A DNA stretch of 64,000 bases from Deltaproteobacteria bacterium (lineage in GTDB: Bacteria; Myxococcota_A; Polyangia; Nannocystales; Nannocystaceae). The notes under the pieces are model-generated. The model had not been told where the DNA came from. It saw only the letters and a program-made list of their open reading frames with translations, and did no database searches. Location: the NCBI GenBank assembly GCA_016709225.1, contig JADJEE010000012.1, forward strand, positions 2,647,501-2,711,500. Reading direction: 5' to 3'. This document shows positions 42,845-52,390 of this stretch, in pieces. Position 1 is the first letter of the stretch, and each line of letters opens with the position of its first letter. The position numbers and the translations under genes are program-made.

Positions 42845-44395
42845 ATGCAGTTGGTACAGTTGGATGGGATTCGGCGCTCGTTGATGTTGGCGCTGGGGTT
42901 GGGGGCGGTCGCGTGTGGCACGACGCCCGGTGGCAGCGACGCCGAGACGAGCGGCGGGAGCGGTTCGGCGAGCGGCAGCGGCTCGGAGTCGACGACGTTG
43001 CCGCCCTCGTGGCCCGACGCGCCGTGGTGCGGCGTGCCGGCGCCGAGCGATGCTCCGCTGCCGCCGACCTGCGACAACCCGGTGCCGTACATGCAAGACG
43101 GGCCCGACGGTCCGGTGCCCAGCGGCGTGGTGGGGTGCGACGGCGGATGGGCGCACCGCGAGAGCGCCGTGCAGTGTCAGTACCCCGAGACGCTGACGGG
43201 GTCGTGCTCGCTGGGCGGCGACACCGACAGCGCGGGCAATGCCACGCAGTGCTCGAGCGACGACGAGTGCACCGAGTCGCCCCACGGCTACTGCAACACG
43301 GAGTTCTTCGACGGGGGCTGCAGCTGCAGCTACGGCTGCGAGAGCGACGCGGACTGCGGTGAGGATCAGGCGTGCATCTGTGCCGGCAACCAGTCGCAGT
43401 GCGTACCGGCGTACTGTCACACGGACGCCGACTGCGGCGATTACCTGTGCCAGTACTACGGTGGCGTGCTCGCCTGCCAAGGCGCGTTCGACACCTGCCG
43501 CGATGGCAGCACCTGCGCCGGTGATTGTCCGGCGTGCGGGTACTCGCCGACCGACTGTGCGTGGGCATGTCAGCCCGACGGCGGCACGTGCACCGTGGGT
43601 CGTCCGTTCATCGTCGACGGCCATGCAACCACGGCGTCGCCGTGCGAGCGCGGCGACTGGTCGGCCCGCGGCGGCGTGGTCGAGGTCGCTGCGCTCACGC
43701 ACGCCCAGCGCGACGCGATCGCGCGCCACTGGCAGGCCGTCGGCCTCGCCGAGCACGCGAGCGTGCCCGCGTTCGCACGCTTCGCGCTGCAGCAGGCGGC
43801 GCTCGGAGCCCCGGCAGATCTCATGCAATCGTGCGCGGCCGCGATGGCCGACGAGATCGAGCATGCCAAGCTCGCGTTCGAGCTGGCGGCCCGCTACGGC
43901 GGTGTGTCGGTGGGCCCCGGACCGCTGGTCGAGGCGGCTGCCAGCGCGATCGCCTTCGACCTGCGCACGGTCACCGAGCTGGTGGTGATCGAGGCCTGCA
44001 TCGGCGAGACGGTCGCAGCCATCGAGGCCGCCCATGCCGCGGCGCGCAGCGTCGATGGCCACGTGCGCGCGACCCTCGAGCGCATCGCCGCCGACGAGCT
44101 GCGCCACGCCGAGCTGGGCTGGCGCTTCGTCGCGTGGGCGCTGCCGCAGCTCGGCGCCACCGACCGCGCGGCACTGCGGCAGGTCTTCGCACGCGCGATG
44201 GCATCGCGACCGTCGAGCGCGACCGCAGCCGACGAGGCCGCGCTGGCGGCCCACGGTGTGATCGGTCCGCAGACCGCGGCGATGCTGCGGGAGCAGGCGT
44301 TGCGCGGCGTGATTCGCCCGCTCGCGGCCACGCTGCTGCCGGCGCGCGCCCCCGGTGACGCCGACGCAACGCGGGCCACCGCCGCGTTCGCGTGA
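42845..44395 (+). CDS. Lipoprotein fused to a ferritin-like domain
   Basis: The protein has 516 residues. A signal peptide ends LGAVAC, followed by a Gly/Ser linker and ~200 residues of Cys-rich repeats (CSSDDECTESPHGYC, CESDADCGEDQACIC). From about residue 285 a four-helix ferritin-like domain begins: HWQAVGLAEHASVPAFARFAL carries Glu/His near 302, DEIEHAKLAFELAARYGG near 335, VIEACIGETVAAIEA and DELRHAELGW complete the two EExxH-type iron sites. It is a predicted exported protein with a di-iron domain. The domain may act as an oxidase, a hydroxylase or an iron sink; which one cannot be told. Confidence 0.82.
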   Translation: MQLVQLDGIRRSLMLALGLGAVACGTTPGGSDAETSGGSGSASGSGSESTTLPPSWPDAPWCGVPAPSDAPLPPTCDNPVPYMQDGPDGPVPSGVVGCDGGWAHRESAVQCQYPETLTGSCSLGGDTDSAGNATQCSSDDECTESPHGYCNTEFFDGGCSCSYGCESDADCGEDQACICAGNQSQCVPAYCHTDADCGDYLCQYYGGVLACQGAFDTCRDGSTCAGDCPACGYSPTDCAWACQPDGGTCTVGRPFIVDGHATTASPCERGDWSARGGVVEVAALTHAQRDAIARHWQAVGLAEHASVPAFARFALQQAALGAPADLMQSCAAAMADEIEHAKLAFELAARYGGVSVGPGPLVEAAASAIAFDLRTVTELVVIEACIGETVAAIEAAHAAARSVDGHVRATLERIAADELRHAELGWRFVAWALPQLGATDRAALRQVFARAMASRPSSATAADEAALAAHGVIGPQTAAMLREQALRGVIRPLAATLLPARAPGDADATRATAAFA

Positions 44396-44405
44396 GCGGA
44401 CACGG

Positions 44406-45023
44406 TCAGCCCCAGGTGGCGCGCCAGCGGCCGCCCGTGGGGCTGCGCTCGACCAGCTCGATCGTGGCTACGATCGCGCTGCGATCGAGCACCGCACGCA
44501 GTCCCTCGGTCAGCGCGCCGAGGGACAGCGGGCAGTAGACGTTGGGCGGAGTCTCCAGCAACACGTCGGCGCCCGCGGCATCCACAGCGCTCGCGGTCAA
44601 GCTCGAGCCGCGGTGGAACTGCGACCAGCGTTGTGACACCGACGCGACCATTCGCGCCGGACTGACGAAGCGCATCATGAACGAGTACAGCTTGCTCGAC
44701 CACAGCTTGCGCTGACTCGCGAAGCAATGCGCGAAGTAGCTGGCGTCGTCGACGAAGTGCTCGTCGTACTGCGCGAGCAGGACCGCGTGGCTGTGCACCT
44801 CGGGGATCCAGTCGGTGACGGGGCGCGGGTGCTCGATCAGCTCGACGAGCTCGGCCGGCAACACCGACGGGGTCAGCGGCAGCGTATCGAGCAGCCCACG
44901 GTAGAGCGACGCCTTCGCGCGACACTCGGGGTAGCTGTCGATGCCCTCGGGCAGGCGCCCGAGGTAGCCGGCAAGCGCAGGGCCCACCTGCAATGGGTAC
45001 GGCCGTGGGGCGCGGTTGTCCAT
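44406..45023 (-). CDS. Unknown 205-residue protein
   Basis: It starts at the ATG at 45023, giving MDNRAPRPYPLQVGPALAGYL. No signal peptide is present. Recognisable features are a helical N-terminal half (YPECRAKASLYRGLLDTLP, LVELIEHPRPVTDWIPEV) and RKLWSSKLYSFMMRFVSPARMVASV followed by a beta-rich end (VYCPLSLGALTEGLRAVLD, IVATIELVE). The layout vaguely recalls DUF2378-like myxobacterial proteins, but I cannot assign it. It is convergent with the ferritin-like gene and divergent from the M19-like gene. Confidence 0.65.
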   Translation of the reverse strand: MDNRAPRPYPLQVGPALAGYLGRLPEGIDSYPECRAKASLYRGLLDTLPLTPSVLPAELVELIEHPRPVTDWIPEVHSHAVLLAQYDEHFVDDASYFAHCFASQRKLWSSKLYSFMMRFVSPARMVASVSQRWSQFHRGSSLTASAVDAAGADVLLETPPNVYCPLSLGALTEGLRAVLDRSAIVATIELVERSPTGGRWRATWG

Positions 45024-45195
45024 GCCGAGCGCGGTGCCGGGCACCGCCGAGAGTGGCCCACCCACGGCCGGTCGCGAGCCAAGGCCGCGCGGTGTCGCGC
45101 GCCCCCACGGGCCGTGAGCTGCACGCGGGCTCACCATGCGAACGCGTCTCGGCCGTGATCCGATCGACCCCTTCGTGACTCGGTCGCGTCGAACC

Positions 45196-47631
45196 ATGCG
45201 TGACAACGTCCTCGATTCCGCCGCCGTCGATTCCCCTCCACCCGCGGCGCGCGTCCGTCCACGCTCGCGCCGTCCGAGCCTGGGCCTGATGGCCGCGGGC
45301 ACGCTGCTGCTTTCGTCCTGCTTCGAGCCACCTGCGTCGGCGCTCGCGGTGGAGATCGTCCCGACAGGCACCGCCGTCAACATGATGAACGCACCGCTCG
45401 CGACGCCGCCGGTCGCGGCGGCGATGCAGGCCGCCGGCGGCAAGGGGGCCGCGATCAAAGGGGGCTACGTCCTGACCCACGAGCACCCGACCAACGGCAT
45501 GGCGTTCGGCGGCAACTATGCCTTCGCCGGCGGCCCCGGCAACTACAAGAACGGCGTCATGGAGAAGGGCTACGACACCGCGTGCGACGGCTGCAAGGCC
45601 GGCAAGAAGTGCGACCACGCGGAGGTCAAGGGCAGCTTCACCGCCGCCGTCGGTGCTCTGGGCTCCGACATGGGCGACCACGCGGCCTTCATGGGCCCGA
45701 GGCACGACAGCTTCTCGCATCTGCGCTACAGCACCGATTGGATCAAGCAGGCGTATCGGCCCAGCGAAGCCGACCTGCAGGACACCTCGCTCAAGATCAT
45801 GGTCGCGTTCGCGGTCGAGAGCGAAGCGATGTGCGAGCAGCTGTACTACGCCAACGAGGGCAACGGTGGCCCGGGCGGCAACGGCTATGCCTGCAGCCAC
45901 GGCGACACCGTCAAGTCGATGGATCGCCAGATCGCGTCGCTGAAGGCGTGGGCCAAGGCCAATGCGTCGTGGATGGAGATCGCCCTCACCGCTGCCGACG
46001 CGCGTCGCATCGTCAACGCCGGCAAGCTCGCGGTGGTGCTCGGCGTCGAGTCGGACTACGCGTTCGGGGCCGAGGACCGCACCTTCGATCCGGTCGAGCG
46101 GCTCGATCACTACTACGACCTCGGCGTGCGGACCTTCTACATCGCCCACAAGATCAATAGTCGCCTGGCCGGCGCGGACATCTATCGCTCGTCGGGCGAG
46201 ACCGGCGGCAAGATCATCCGCGCCACGCAGGCGATGGCGGGCTGTTTCTACGTCGACGACGCCGTCGCTGGCTTCCCCTTGAAGAACAACAGCGGCCACA
46301 AGTTCTGCGACAACACCTGCGGCAAGGGTGGCTTCAAGGGCGGCAAGATCACCGATGCCTGCGTGATGAAGTACAGCGAGCTGTCGGAGACCAACTACCT
46401 CGACTATTTCCTCGGCCACGGTGGCGGGTGGTTCAACGGCTTCAAGGTCTATCCCAAGCCGCCGGGTTTCTCGGGCTCGGCGGGTAGCCGCGACGATCAC
46501 GGTGTCGAGCGCAACAACCTCGGCCTGTCCCACGACGGCGAGCGTGTCGTGCGTGAGGCGATGTTGCGCGGCATGATCGTCAACATCGACCACACCTCGA
46601 GCCGTACGCGCCTCGACATCGATCGCATCTCGAAGGACTTCGGGGTCTATCCGATGAACGCGCTGCACAACAACCCCAACGCGATGCTGGTGGCGAACAA
46701 CCACGGCGAGGCCAAGACCCCCGGCCCCAACGAGTACGACTTCGACGACGGCGAGCTGCAGCTGGTCAAGCGCAGCGGCGGCTTCTTCGGCGTGCGCGTG
46801 GGGCCGCTCGACTCCAAGGAGTACAAGGCTTCGGGCGTGACCGAGAACTGTCCGACCACTGCGACCGAGACCGCGAAGATCCTCGCGTACCTCATCGATC
46901 AGGGCCTGACCGTCGGCTACTCGCTCGACTACGCCACGGTGACCGAGGGCGTGCACTCACGAACGCTGGCCAACTGCGGTCGCCAGCTGGGCGGCAAGGA
47001 CTTCCTGCACAAGTACGGCAACCAGATCGCCGAGGGCCTCACCCACGTCGGCATGATGAAGTTCTGGCACAAGGAGCTCGAGGCGGTCGGGCTGGCCGAG
47101 AAGTACATGAAGAAGCTCGAGAACGACGGCCCCGAGGCCTTCGTGCAGATGTGGGAGCGCTCCGAGGCGAAGTCGAAGAGCGGCAAGCAGATCCCGCGGC
47201 AGACCTTCGGCTCGAACGTGCCGTCGGATCTGAAGAACCACGGCCAGGCCTGCACCTCCGACAAGCAGTGCAAGAGCGACCGGTGCGCATGGGGCATGTG
47301 CGCCGACAAGGACGAATGCCGCGACAACGGTGATTGTGGCGCGAGCGAGTACTGTGGCGATCCGATCAGCGGCAAGGCGACCTGCAAGGCGCTCAAGAAG
47401 CAGGGCGAGGGCTGCACCAAGGCCTCACAGTGCGCCACCGACCGCTGCTCCTTCGGCAAGTGTGCCGCGGCCGACGAGTGCAACTCGAACAGCGAGTGCG
47501 GCAACGGCCGCTACTGCGGCAACCCGGTCGCTGGCAAGCAGACGTGCAAGGACAAGCACGACAAGGGGCACACCTGCACGAACAAGGATCAGTGCAAGTC
47601 GAACCAGTGCAGCTGGGGCTTCTGCAAGTGA
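45196..47631 (+). CDS. M19-like metallohydrolase lipoprotein with C-terminal Dickkopf-like repeats
   Basis: The protein has 811 residues from the ATG at 45196, with lipobox LLLSSC after a long basic leader. YVLTHEHPTNGMAFGG near residue 94, VVLGVESDYAF, FYIAHKINSRLAG, LSHDGERVVREAM, MIVNIDHTSSRTRLDI and YSLDYATV resemble the TIM-barrel of membrane dipeptidases (peptidase M19) and related amidohydrolases. The metal ligands are probably the HEH pair and the later His residues. Residues ~690-811 are three Cys repeats of Dickkopf type (CTSDKQCKSDRCAWGMC, CTKASQCATDRCSFGKC, CTNKDQCKSNQCSWGFC). The substrate is unknown. Confidence 0.78.
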   Translation: MRDNVLDSAAVDSPPPAARVRPRSRRPSLGLMAAGTLLLSSCFEPPASALAVEIVPTGTAVNMMNAPLATPPVAAAMQAAGGKGAAIKGGYVLTHEHPTNGMAFGGNYAFAGGPGNYKNGVMEKGYDTACDGCKAGKKCDHAEVKGSFTAAVGALGSDMGDHAAFMGPRHDSFSHLRYSTDWIKQAYRPSEADLQDTSLKIMVAFAVESEAMCEQLYYANEGNGGPGGNGYACSHGDTVKSMDRQIASLKAWAKANASWMEIALTAADARRIVNAGKLAVVLGVESDYAFGAEDRTFDPVERLDHYYDLGVRTFYIAHKINSRLAGADIYRSSGETGGKIIRATQAMAGCFYVDDAVAGFPLKNNSGHKFCDNTCGKGGFKGGKITDACVMKYSELSETNYLDYFLGHGGGWFNGFKVYPKPPGFSGSAGSRDDHGVERNNLGLSHDGERVVREAMLRGMIVNIDHTSSRTRLDIDRISKDFGVYPMNALHNNPNAMLVANNHGEAKTPGPNEYDFDDGELQLVKRSGGFFGVRVGPLDSKEYKASGVTENCPTTATETAKILAYLIDQGLTVGYSLDYATVTEGVHSRTLANCGRQLGGKDFLHKYGNQIAEGLTHVGMMKFWHKELEAVGLAEKYMKKLENDGPEAFVQMWERSEAKSKSGKQIPRQTFGSNVPSDLKNHGQACTSDKQCKSDRCAWGMCADKDECRDNGDCGASEYCGDPISGKATCKALKKQGEGCTKASQCATDRCSFGKCAAADECNSNSECGNGRYCGNPVAGKQTCKDKHDKGHTCTNKDQCKSNQCSWGFCK

Positions 47632-47710
47632 CGCGCACCATCGCGGGCCCACTCGCCATTCGGGGCGACGTGGGTCCGCGAGGTGATATGCGCGCTGCCG
47701 CGGTGCGGCC

Positions 47711-49198
47711 TCAGGCGAACAGGCCGGGGATGTGCCCCGAGACGTCGCCGAGATCCGAGAACACGCCGACCGCCCGCATCGCCGAGATGAGCACGTTGGC
47801 GGTGTGGTTGGCGTTGGCGGGTGCGACGATGTGCTGGCCCTGCACGAGGCCACCAGCGCCGCCGGCCACGAACCAGCACATGTTGTCGGTCGAGTGCACC
47901 GACCACGCGGCGCCGCTCTCGTAGCCGTAACCGCCGCCGGCCTCCATCATGTAGACCATCGCGACGTTGTCGAGCAGCGTGCCGGCACCCTCGGGGGTGT
48001 CGCGCATCTTGGCGACCAGGTACGCGAACTTGTCCATGTGCCAGGCGATGACGTCGTTGTACTGCACGGTCTGGCCGCCATGGCTCATGTCGTGCATCGC
48101 GTACTGATGGCCGGTGATCGGCGCGACGTTCATGAACGACTGGATCATCGTGTGCATGAAGGTACCGACGCGGGTCAGATCGCACACGAAGGCCATGTGC
48201 AGCAGGTCGGTGAGGACCTTGATGCGGGTCTCTTCGCCGCTGTAGCCGGCGTTGACGTCGTAGGCGTTCGGGTCGTCGCCGGTGAACGCACCGCCGAGTG
48301 CCGGGTCGTCGCCGGGATCTTCGACCATCATGCACGCGCCCATCGGGTCGGGCGGCAGCGCGTCGAGCAGCTCCTCGATGTGGCGAATCGCGTCGTAGTG
48401 CTGCTCGAGCCGCGCACGGTCGTGGCTGCCGAGCCGATCGAGCATGCCGCTCATGCGGCGATCGACGAGGTCGAGCACGCTCTTGCGCTTCTGCAGCTCG
48501 AAGGCCTTCTTCGCGGCCTCGACCGGGTCATCCGGCACGAAGCCGAGGAACAGCGTGTCGTAGGCCTGTCGCGGGCTCGCGACGGGGTAGAGCGCCTGCG
48601 GCTGGCCCTGGTCGTCGAGTCGCCACGACATCAGGTCGCGGTAGTAGGGGCCTACGCCGGAGTTGTAGAGCAACGCCTGCGCGCGATACTGCAGCGACTT
48701 GAAGGTGGTGTCGCCGGCGATGACGTCGGCGACGATTTGATCCGAGCTCCAGTTGGTCACGCGATAGTCGTGTGACTCGAGCGGCATCGGCATGAGGTTG
48801 GCCGTGCCGGTGAAGATCGGATTGGTGTGGGCGTGGAAGTTGATGCCGCGGCCGCCCGCGGGGATCGGCATGCCGAACGCGGGCTGGCACGGGATCGACA
48901 ATCCCGAGACCACGGTGATCTGATCCTTGACGTTGCCGTAGTCGGCGAACGGCGCGATGCCGGCCCCCAGGGGATAGTCGGCGCCGGTGGCCGCCGGGAT
49001 GACGTTGTTGGCCTGCGGGCCGGAGTCGCAGCCCCGCGCGAGGCCGCCGAAGAGCAGCGCGTAGCGCAGCGGCAGGCCGCCGCCGTGGGCGAGCGCTTCG
49101 CCGTGATCGTCGAGCATCGCGTCGAGCAGCGGCAGGCCGACCATGGTGCCGCCCAGGCCGCGCAGGAAGGTGCGTCGTGGCAGTCGTACGGTGCGCAT
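47711..49198 (-). CDS. DUF1552 family protein, exported by Tat
   Basis: The protein has 495 residues. The N-terminus RLPRRTFLRGLGGTMVGLPLL is a Tat-type signal. Family blocks are present: ITVVSGLSIP, SSDQIVADVI, KRKSVLDLVDRRMSGML, HMAFVCDLTRVGTFM and VAMVYMMEAGGG. It is the second gene of an operon, starting 2 bp after the stop codon of the DUF1592-type gene. It repeats the pairing seen at 25300-28667, but the proteins are clearly diverged, so they are ancient paralogous systems rather than a recent duplication. Confidence 0.88.
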   Translation of the reverse strand: MRTVRLPRRTFLRGLGGTMVGLPLLDAMLDDHGEALAHGGGLPLRYALLFGGLARGCDSGPQANNVIPAATGADYPLGAGIAPFADYGNVKDQITVVSGLSIPCQPAFGMPIPAGGRGINFHAHTNPIFTGTANLMPMPLESHDYRVTNWSSDQIVADVIAGDTTFKSLQYRAQALLYNSGVGPYYRDLMSWRLDDQGQPQALYPVASPRQAYDTLFLGFVPDDPVEAAKKAFELQKRKSVLDLVDRRMSGMLDRLGSHDRARLEQHYDAIRHIEELLDALPPDPMGACMMVEDPGDDPALGGAFTGDDPNAYDVNAGYSGEETRIKVLTDLLHMAFVCDLTRVGTFMHTMIQSFMNVAPITGHQYAMHDMSHGGQTVQYNDVIAWHMDKFAYLVAKMRDTPEGAGTLLDNVAMVYMMEAGGGYGYESGAAWSVHSTDNMCWFVAGGAGGLVQGQHIVAPANANHTANVLISAMRAVGVFSDLGDVSGHIPGLFA

Positions 49199-49200
49199 CT

Positions 49201-50883
49201 TCAGCCCTCCTCCTCGCGGCGATAGCCGAAGGATGGGTTGGTCACGATCGCCATCAGCAGCTCGTCGAAGCGGTGATCGCCGGCGACGAAGTCTTCGTTG
49301 AGTTGCTGCACGAACGGCATGTCCTCGGCATCGAGCTCGCGCCCGAGCGCGAAGCGGTAGGCCTGTTGGGTGACGCAGCCGTCGAGCAGCGCGTTGTCGA
49401 TGAGCAGCTGCGAGAGCTCGGCGGGGCCGTTGAAGGCGCCGACATCGGCGATCTCGCCCTCGCCGTCGATCTCGCAGGCCTCGTTGTCGATGTCGTGGGT
49501 GCGAAACTGGCCCGCGCGATCGTATTGCTCGAGCCCGAAGCCGAGCGGGTCCATCTGCGAGTGGCAACCGGCGCAGCTCTCGACCGCGTGCACGAGGTAG
49601 CGGTCCTTCTTGCACTCCGCGACCCCCGGATCGGGGCCGTTGTCGGCCATCACGTTGGGTGGTGGCGGCGGGATATCCTGGCACATCAGCTGCTCGCGGA
49701 TGTACTTGCCGCGCTTGGTCGGGCTGGTGTCGCCGACGTTGGCTGCGACCGAGAGGAACGCGCCGTGCGAGAGGATCCCCATGCGACCCGAGTCGCCGTA
49801 GGCCACCCAGCCCTCGCCACCTTGCGGGTGCGGCAGGCCGTAGTGATCGGCGAGTAGGTCGTTGATGAAGGTCTCCTGCGACGCGAAGAGGTCGAGCCAG
49901 GAGCTCTGCTCCTCGAAGATCACGCGCTCGACCAGCGCGGCGCTCTCGCGGCGCATCGCGTTGGTGAGATCCTGCGGGTGGGGCAGCTCGGCGTAGCCCA
50001 TCCACAGCGAGTGGAAGCGATCGACGTGGGCGTGGGCGCGGGGGTCGTCGAGCAGCGCCAGCGCGCGGTCGCGGATGCCGTCGGCGCTGTCGAGCTCGCC
50101 GCCCGCGGCGGCGTCGAGCAGCGCATCGTCGGGCGTGGTGCCCATCAGGAAGAACGACATGCGCGCGGCGAGCTGGAACCGATCGAGCGCGAACGTGCCG
50201 GGTTGATCGGGCGCCTCGGTGCCGACCTCGACGCGATAGACGAACTCGGTGTCCTGCAGCAGCGCGCGCACGACCACCTCGACGCCGACGTAGAAGTCGC
50301 TGCCCTGGCTGGCGAAGTCGAGCCCGAGTGCGGTGAAGTCATCGATCTCGTCGGTCGCCAGCGGGCGCCGCAGCGCGAGCCGGCCGAAGTGCCCCACGAA
50401 CTCGCGCATGCAGGTCTCGTCGGTGTCGCCGCTGGGCGTGCAGCCGACCACCGCGTCGCGCTTGCTGGTGTCGGCGATGAGCCGCTCGGCGGCCTCCTTG
50501 GCGAGCACCTCGATGCCGTTGACCAACGGCTGCGAGACCACCTGCGTGGTGTAGTCGTTGTCGAACGGCGTGCGCGGATCCTCGGGCAGCAGCTGCGAGG
50601 CCGGCCGCGAGGTGTCGAGCAGGATGTCGCGCACGACGTTGTCGAACTCGTAGCGCGTCAGTCGACGCAGGCCGACCCGCGCGATGCCGTCTTCGGGCGG
50701 CGGCGGCATCGTGCCGGTGTCGGCACCCGTGCTCGAGTCGGCGCCGGTCGCCGAGGTGCCGCCGGTGGTGGCCGCGTCGCTCGTCGAGCCATCGGCCACC
50801 GCCGCATCGCCGCCGCGGTGGCATGCCACCAGGCCCAGCGCCATCGCGATCGCGACCTGCGATCGAGTGGTTGTCATCCGCAT
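49201..50883 (-). CDS. DUF1592/DUF1588/DUF1585 family lipoprotein with a heme motif
   Basis: The protein has 560 residues from the ATG at 50883, chosen because GGAGG lies at ideal spacing upstream. The signal peptide ends MALGLVAC. Family motifs in order are VGLRRLTRYEFDNVVRDILLD, LRRPLATDEIDDF, FYVGVEVVVRALLQDTEFVYRVE, LAARMSFFLMGTTPD, TSPTKRGKYIREQLMCQDIPPPPPNV and RFALGRELD. CAGCH near residue 437 is a heme-attachment site. Unlike the paralogue at 25300, it lacks the inserted beta domain. It is co-transcribed with the DUF1552 gene. Confidence 0.88.
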   Translation of the reverse strand: MRMTTTRSQVAIAMALGLVACHRGGDAAVADGSTSDAATTGGTSATGADSSTGADTGTMPPPPEDGIARVGLRRLTRYEFDNVVRDILLDTSRPASQLLPEDPRTPFDNDYTTQVVSQPLVNGIEVLAKEAAERLIADTSKRDAVVGCTPSGDTDETCMREFVGHFGRLALRRPLATDEIDDFTALGLDFASQGSDFYVGVEVVVRALLQDTEFVYRVEVGTEAPDQPGTFALDRFQLAARMSFFLMGTTPDDALLDAAAGGELDSADGIRDRALALLDDPRAHAHVDRFHSLWMGYAELPHPQDLTNAMRRESAALVERVIFEEQSSWLDLFASQETFINDLLADHYGLPHPQGGEGWVAYGDSGRMGILSHGAFLSVAANVGDTSPTKRGKYIREQLMCQDIPPPPPNVMADNGPDPGVAECKKDRYLVHAVESCAGCHSQMDPLGFGLEQYDRAGQFRTHDIDNEACEIDGEGEIADVGAFNGPAELSQLLIDNALLDGCVTQQAYRFALGRELDAEDMPFVQQLNEDFVAGDHRFDELLMAIVTNPSFGYRREEEG

Positions 50884-51250
50884 CGGAACCCTCCGCATCG
50901 AGGCAATTGGTAACACGTCGACGCGCCGCAGATCAGTGCGTGGGCGTGGCACACCGATGTCACGTGCGGGTTTGCATCGCGTGGTTCACGGCGCCCGCGG
51001 AATTCGTCCGCCCGCAACGGGACGGGTCTGCGCAGGCGGAGATCGCGTCTCGTGAGCCCGAATCCACAAACACGGGGTTTGGGGCCGGGGCTCACCGACG
51101 CCGAACTCGCGAATGCGTCTTGGAGGGCTCGCGCGCAGGGTCGTGCGCAGCCCGTCCTGGCTCGCGTCGGCCGTGTGGACGCGAGCGATGGCGCGCCCGC
51201 GTCGTGCGGCCCTCGACGCGTGCCGGGGCGATGCCCGAGACTCGGAGCCG

Positions 51251-52390
51251 ATGATCCTGCGCAGTGTCTTCGCGGTCGGACTCGGCTCGGCGTTCTTGCT
51301 CACGGGCTGCCCGCGCCCGCCCGAGGCGGTGGTGAGCGGCACGGACTCCGATTCGGGCACCAGCGGCGACACCCAAGGCAGCGCCAGCGCCACGATGACC
51401 GCCGGCAGCGACGGCACCGACAGCATGGGCTCGGCGAGCAACTCGAACTCGGGCGCGACGCAGACTGCGAGCGACTCCGCCGACGTGACCTCGGCCTCGG
51501 CCAGCGACTCCGACACCGTCGATCCGAACTGCGGCAACGGCATGCTCGACCCCGGCGAGGACTGCGACGACGGCAACGACGACGACACCGACGCGTGCGC
51601 GCAGTGCCACGACGCGGCGTGCGGCGACGGCTTCGTGCAGGCCGGCGTCGAGGGCTGCGACGACGGCAACGGCGTCGACGAGGACAGCTGCAAGGCCGAC
51701 TGCACGCCCAACGTCTGCGGCGACGGCATCGAAGGTGGCGCCGGCGAGGACTGCGACGACGCCAACGACGTCGACACCGACGCCTGCACCAACGCGTGCA
51801 CCACCGCGACCTGTGGCGACGGCGTGGCATGGGCCGGGCACGAGGCCTGCGACGACGGCAACGCCGTGGCCACCGACGCGTGCACCAACGACTGCACGGT
51901 CGCGGCCTGTGGCGACGGCGTGGTGTGGGCTGGCCACGAGGCCTGCGACGACGGCAACCAGAGCAACGAAGATCTCTGCACCGCCTCATGCGAGGACGCG
52001 GCCTGCGGCGACACGTTCATCCAGACCGGCGAGGACTGCGATGACGGCAACGACATCGCCAACGACGGCTGCAGCAGCGCCTGCGCCGACGAGCCCTACT
52101 GCTACACGTTCAATCCCCAGGTCGATTGCCCGAGCGGCTTGGACTTCTGGTGCAGCGAGGTGCCTGCCGATTGTGAGGACGGCAATCACGCCCTGACTGC
52201 GTGCGACGTCTGCATGGGCGGTGGCTGTGTGGTCGGCGAGGGTGCGTGCGACGACAGCACCGCGGCCGCGGTACCGGCCGCCATGTGCCCTGATGACTAT
52301 TCGTTCGTGTACGGCACCGGCACCTGCGCCGCGGGGAATGTGGTCTACGAGTGCAACGGGGGTGGGATCTTCGGGTCTTGGTGTTTGTGA
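51251..52390 (+). CDS. Lipoprotein with six DUF4215-type Cys-rich repeats
   Basis: The protein has 379 residues from the ATG at 51251. The signal peptide ends AFLLTGC. A Ser/Thr/Asp-rich linker (residues ~22-90) precedes six repeats of the form CGDGxxxxGExCDDGNxxxxDxC, including CGNGMLDPGEDCDDGND and CGDTFIQTGEDCDDGND, followed by a unique C-terminal domain with eight Cys. DUF4215/TIGR02232 repeats are typical of myxobacterial surface proteins and are thought to bind calcium or cell-surface partners. It is the last ordinary chromosomal gene before the cassette array. Confidence 0.85.
   Translation: MILRSVFAVGLGSAFLLTGCPRPPEAVVSGTDSDSGTSGDTQGSASATMTAGSDGTDSMGSASNSNSGATQTASDSADVTSASASDSDTVDPNCGNGMLDPGEDCDDGNDDDTDACAQCHDAACGDGFVQAGVEGCDDGNGVDEDSCKADCTPNVCGDGIEGGAGEDCDDANDVDTDACTNACTTATCGDGVAWAGHEACDDGNAVATDACTNDCTVAACGDGVVWAGHEACDDGNQSNEDLCTASCEDAACGDTFIQTGEDCDDGNDIANDGCSSACADEPYCYTFNPQVDCPSGLDFWCSEVPADCEDGNHALTACDVCMGGGCVVGEGACDDSTAAAVPAAMCPDDYSFVYGTGTCAAGNVVYECNGGGIFGSWCL

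Noticed and set aside
43894..46956. 1020-codon minus-strand open frame
   Set aside because: It lies antisense to the ferritin-like and M19-like genes, both with clear domain motifs. The DUF-type gene at 44406-45023 uses a different frame.
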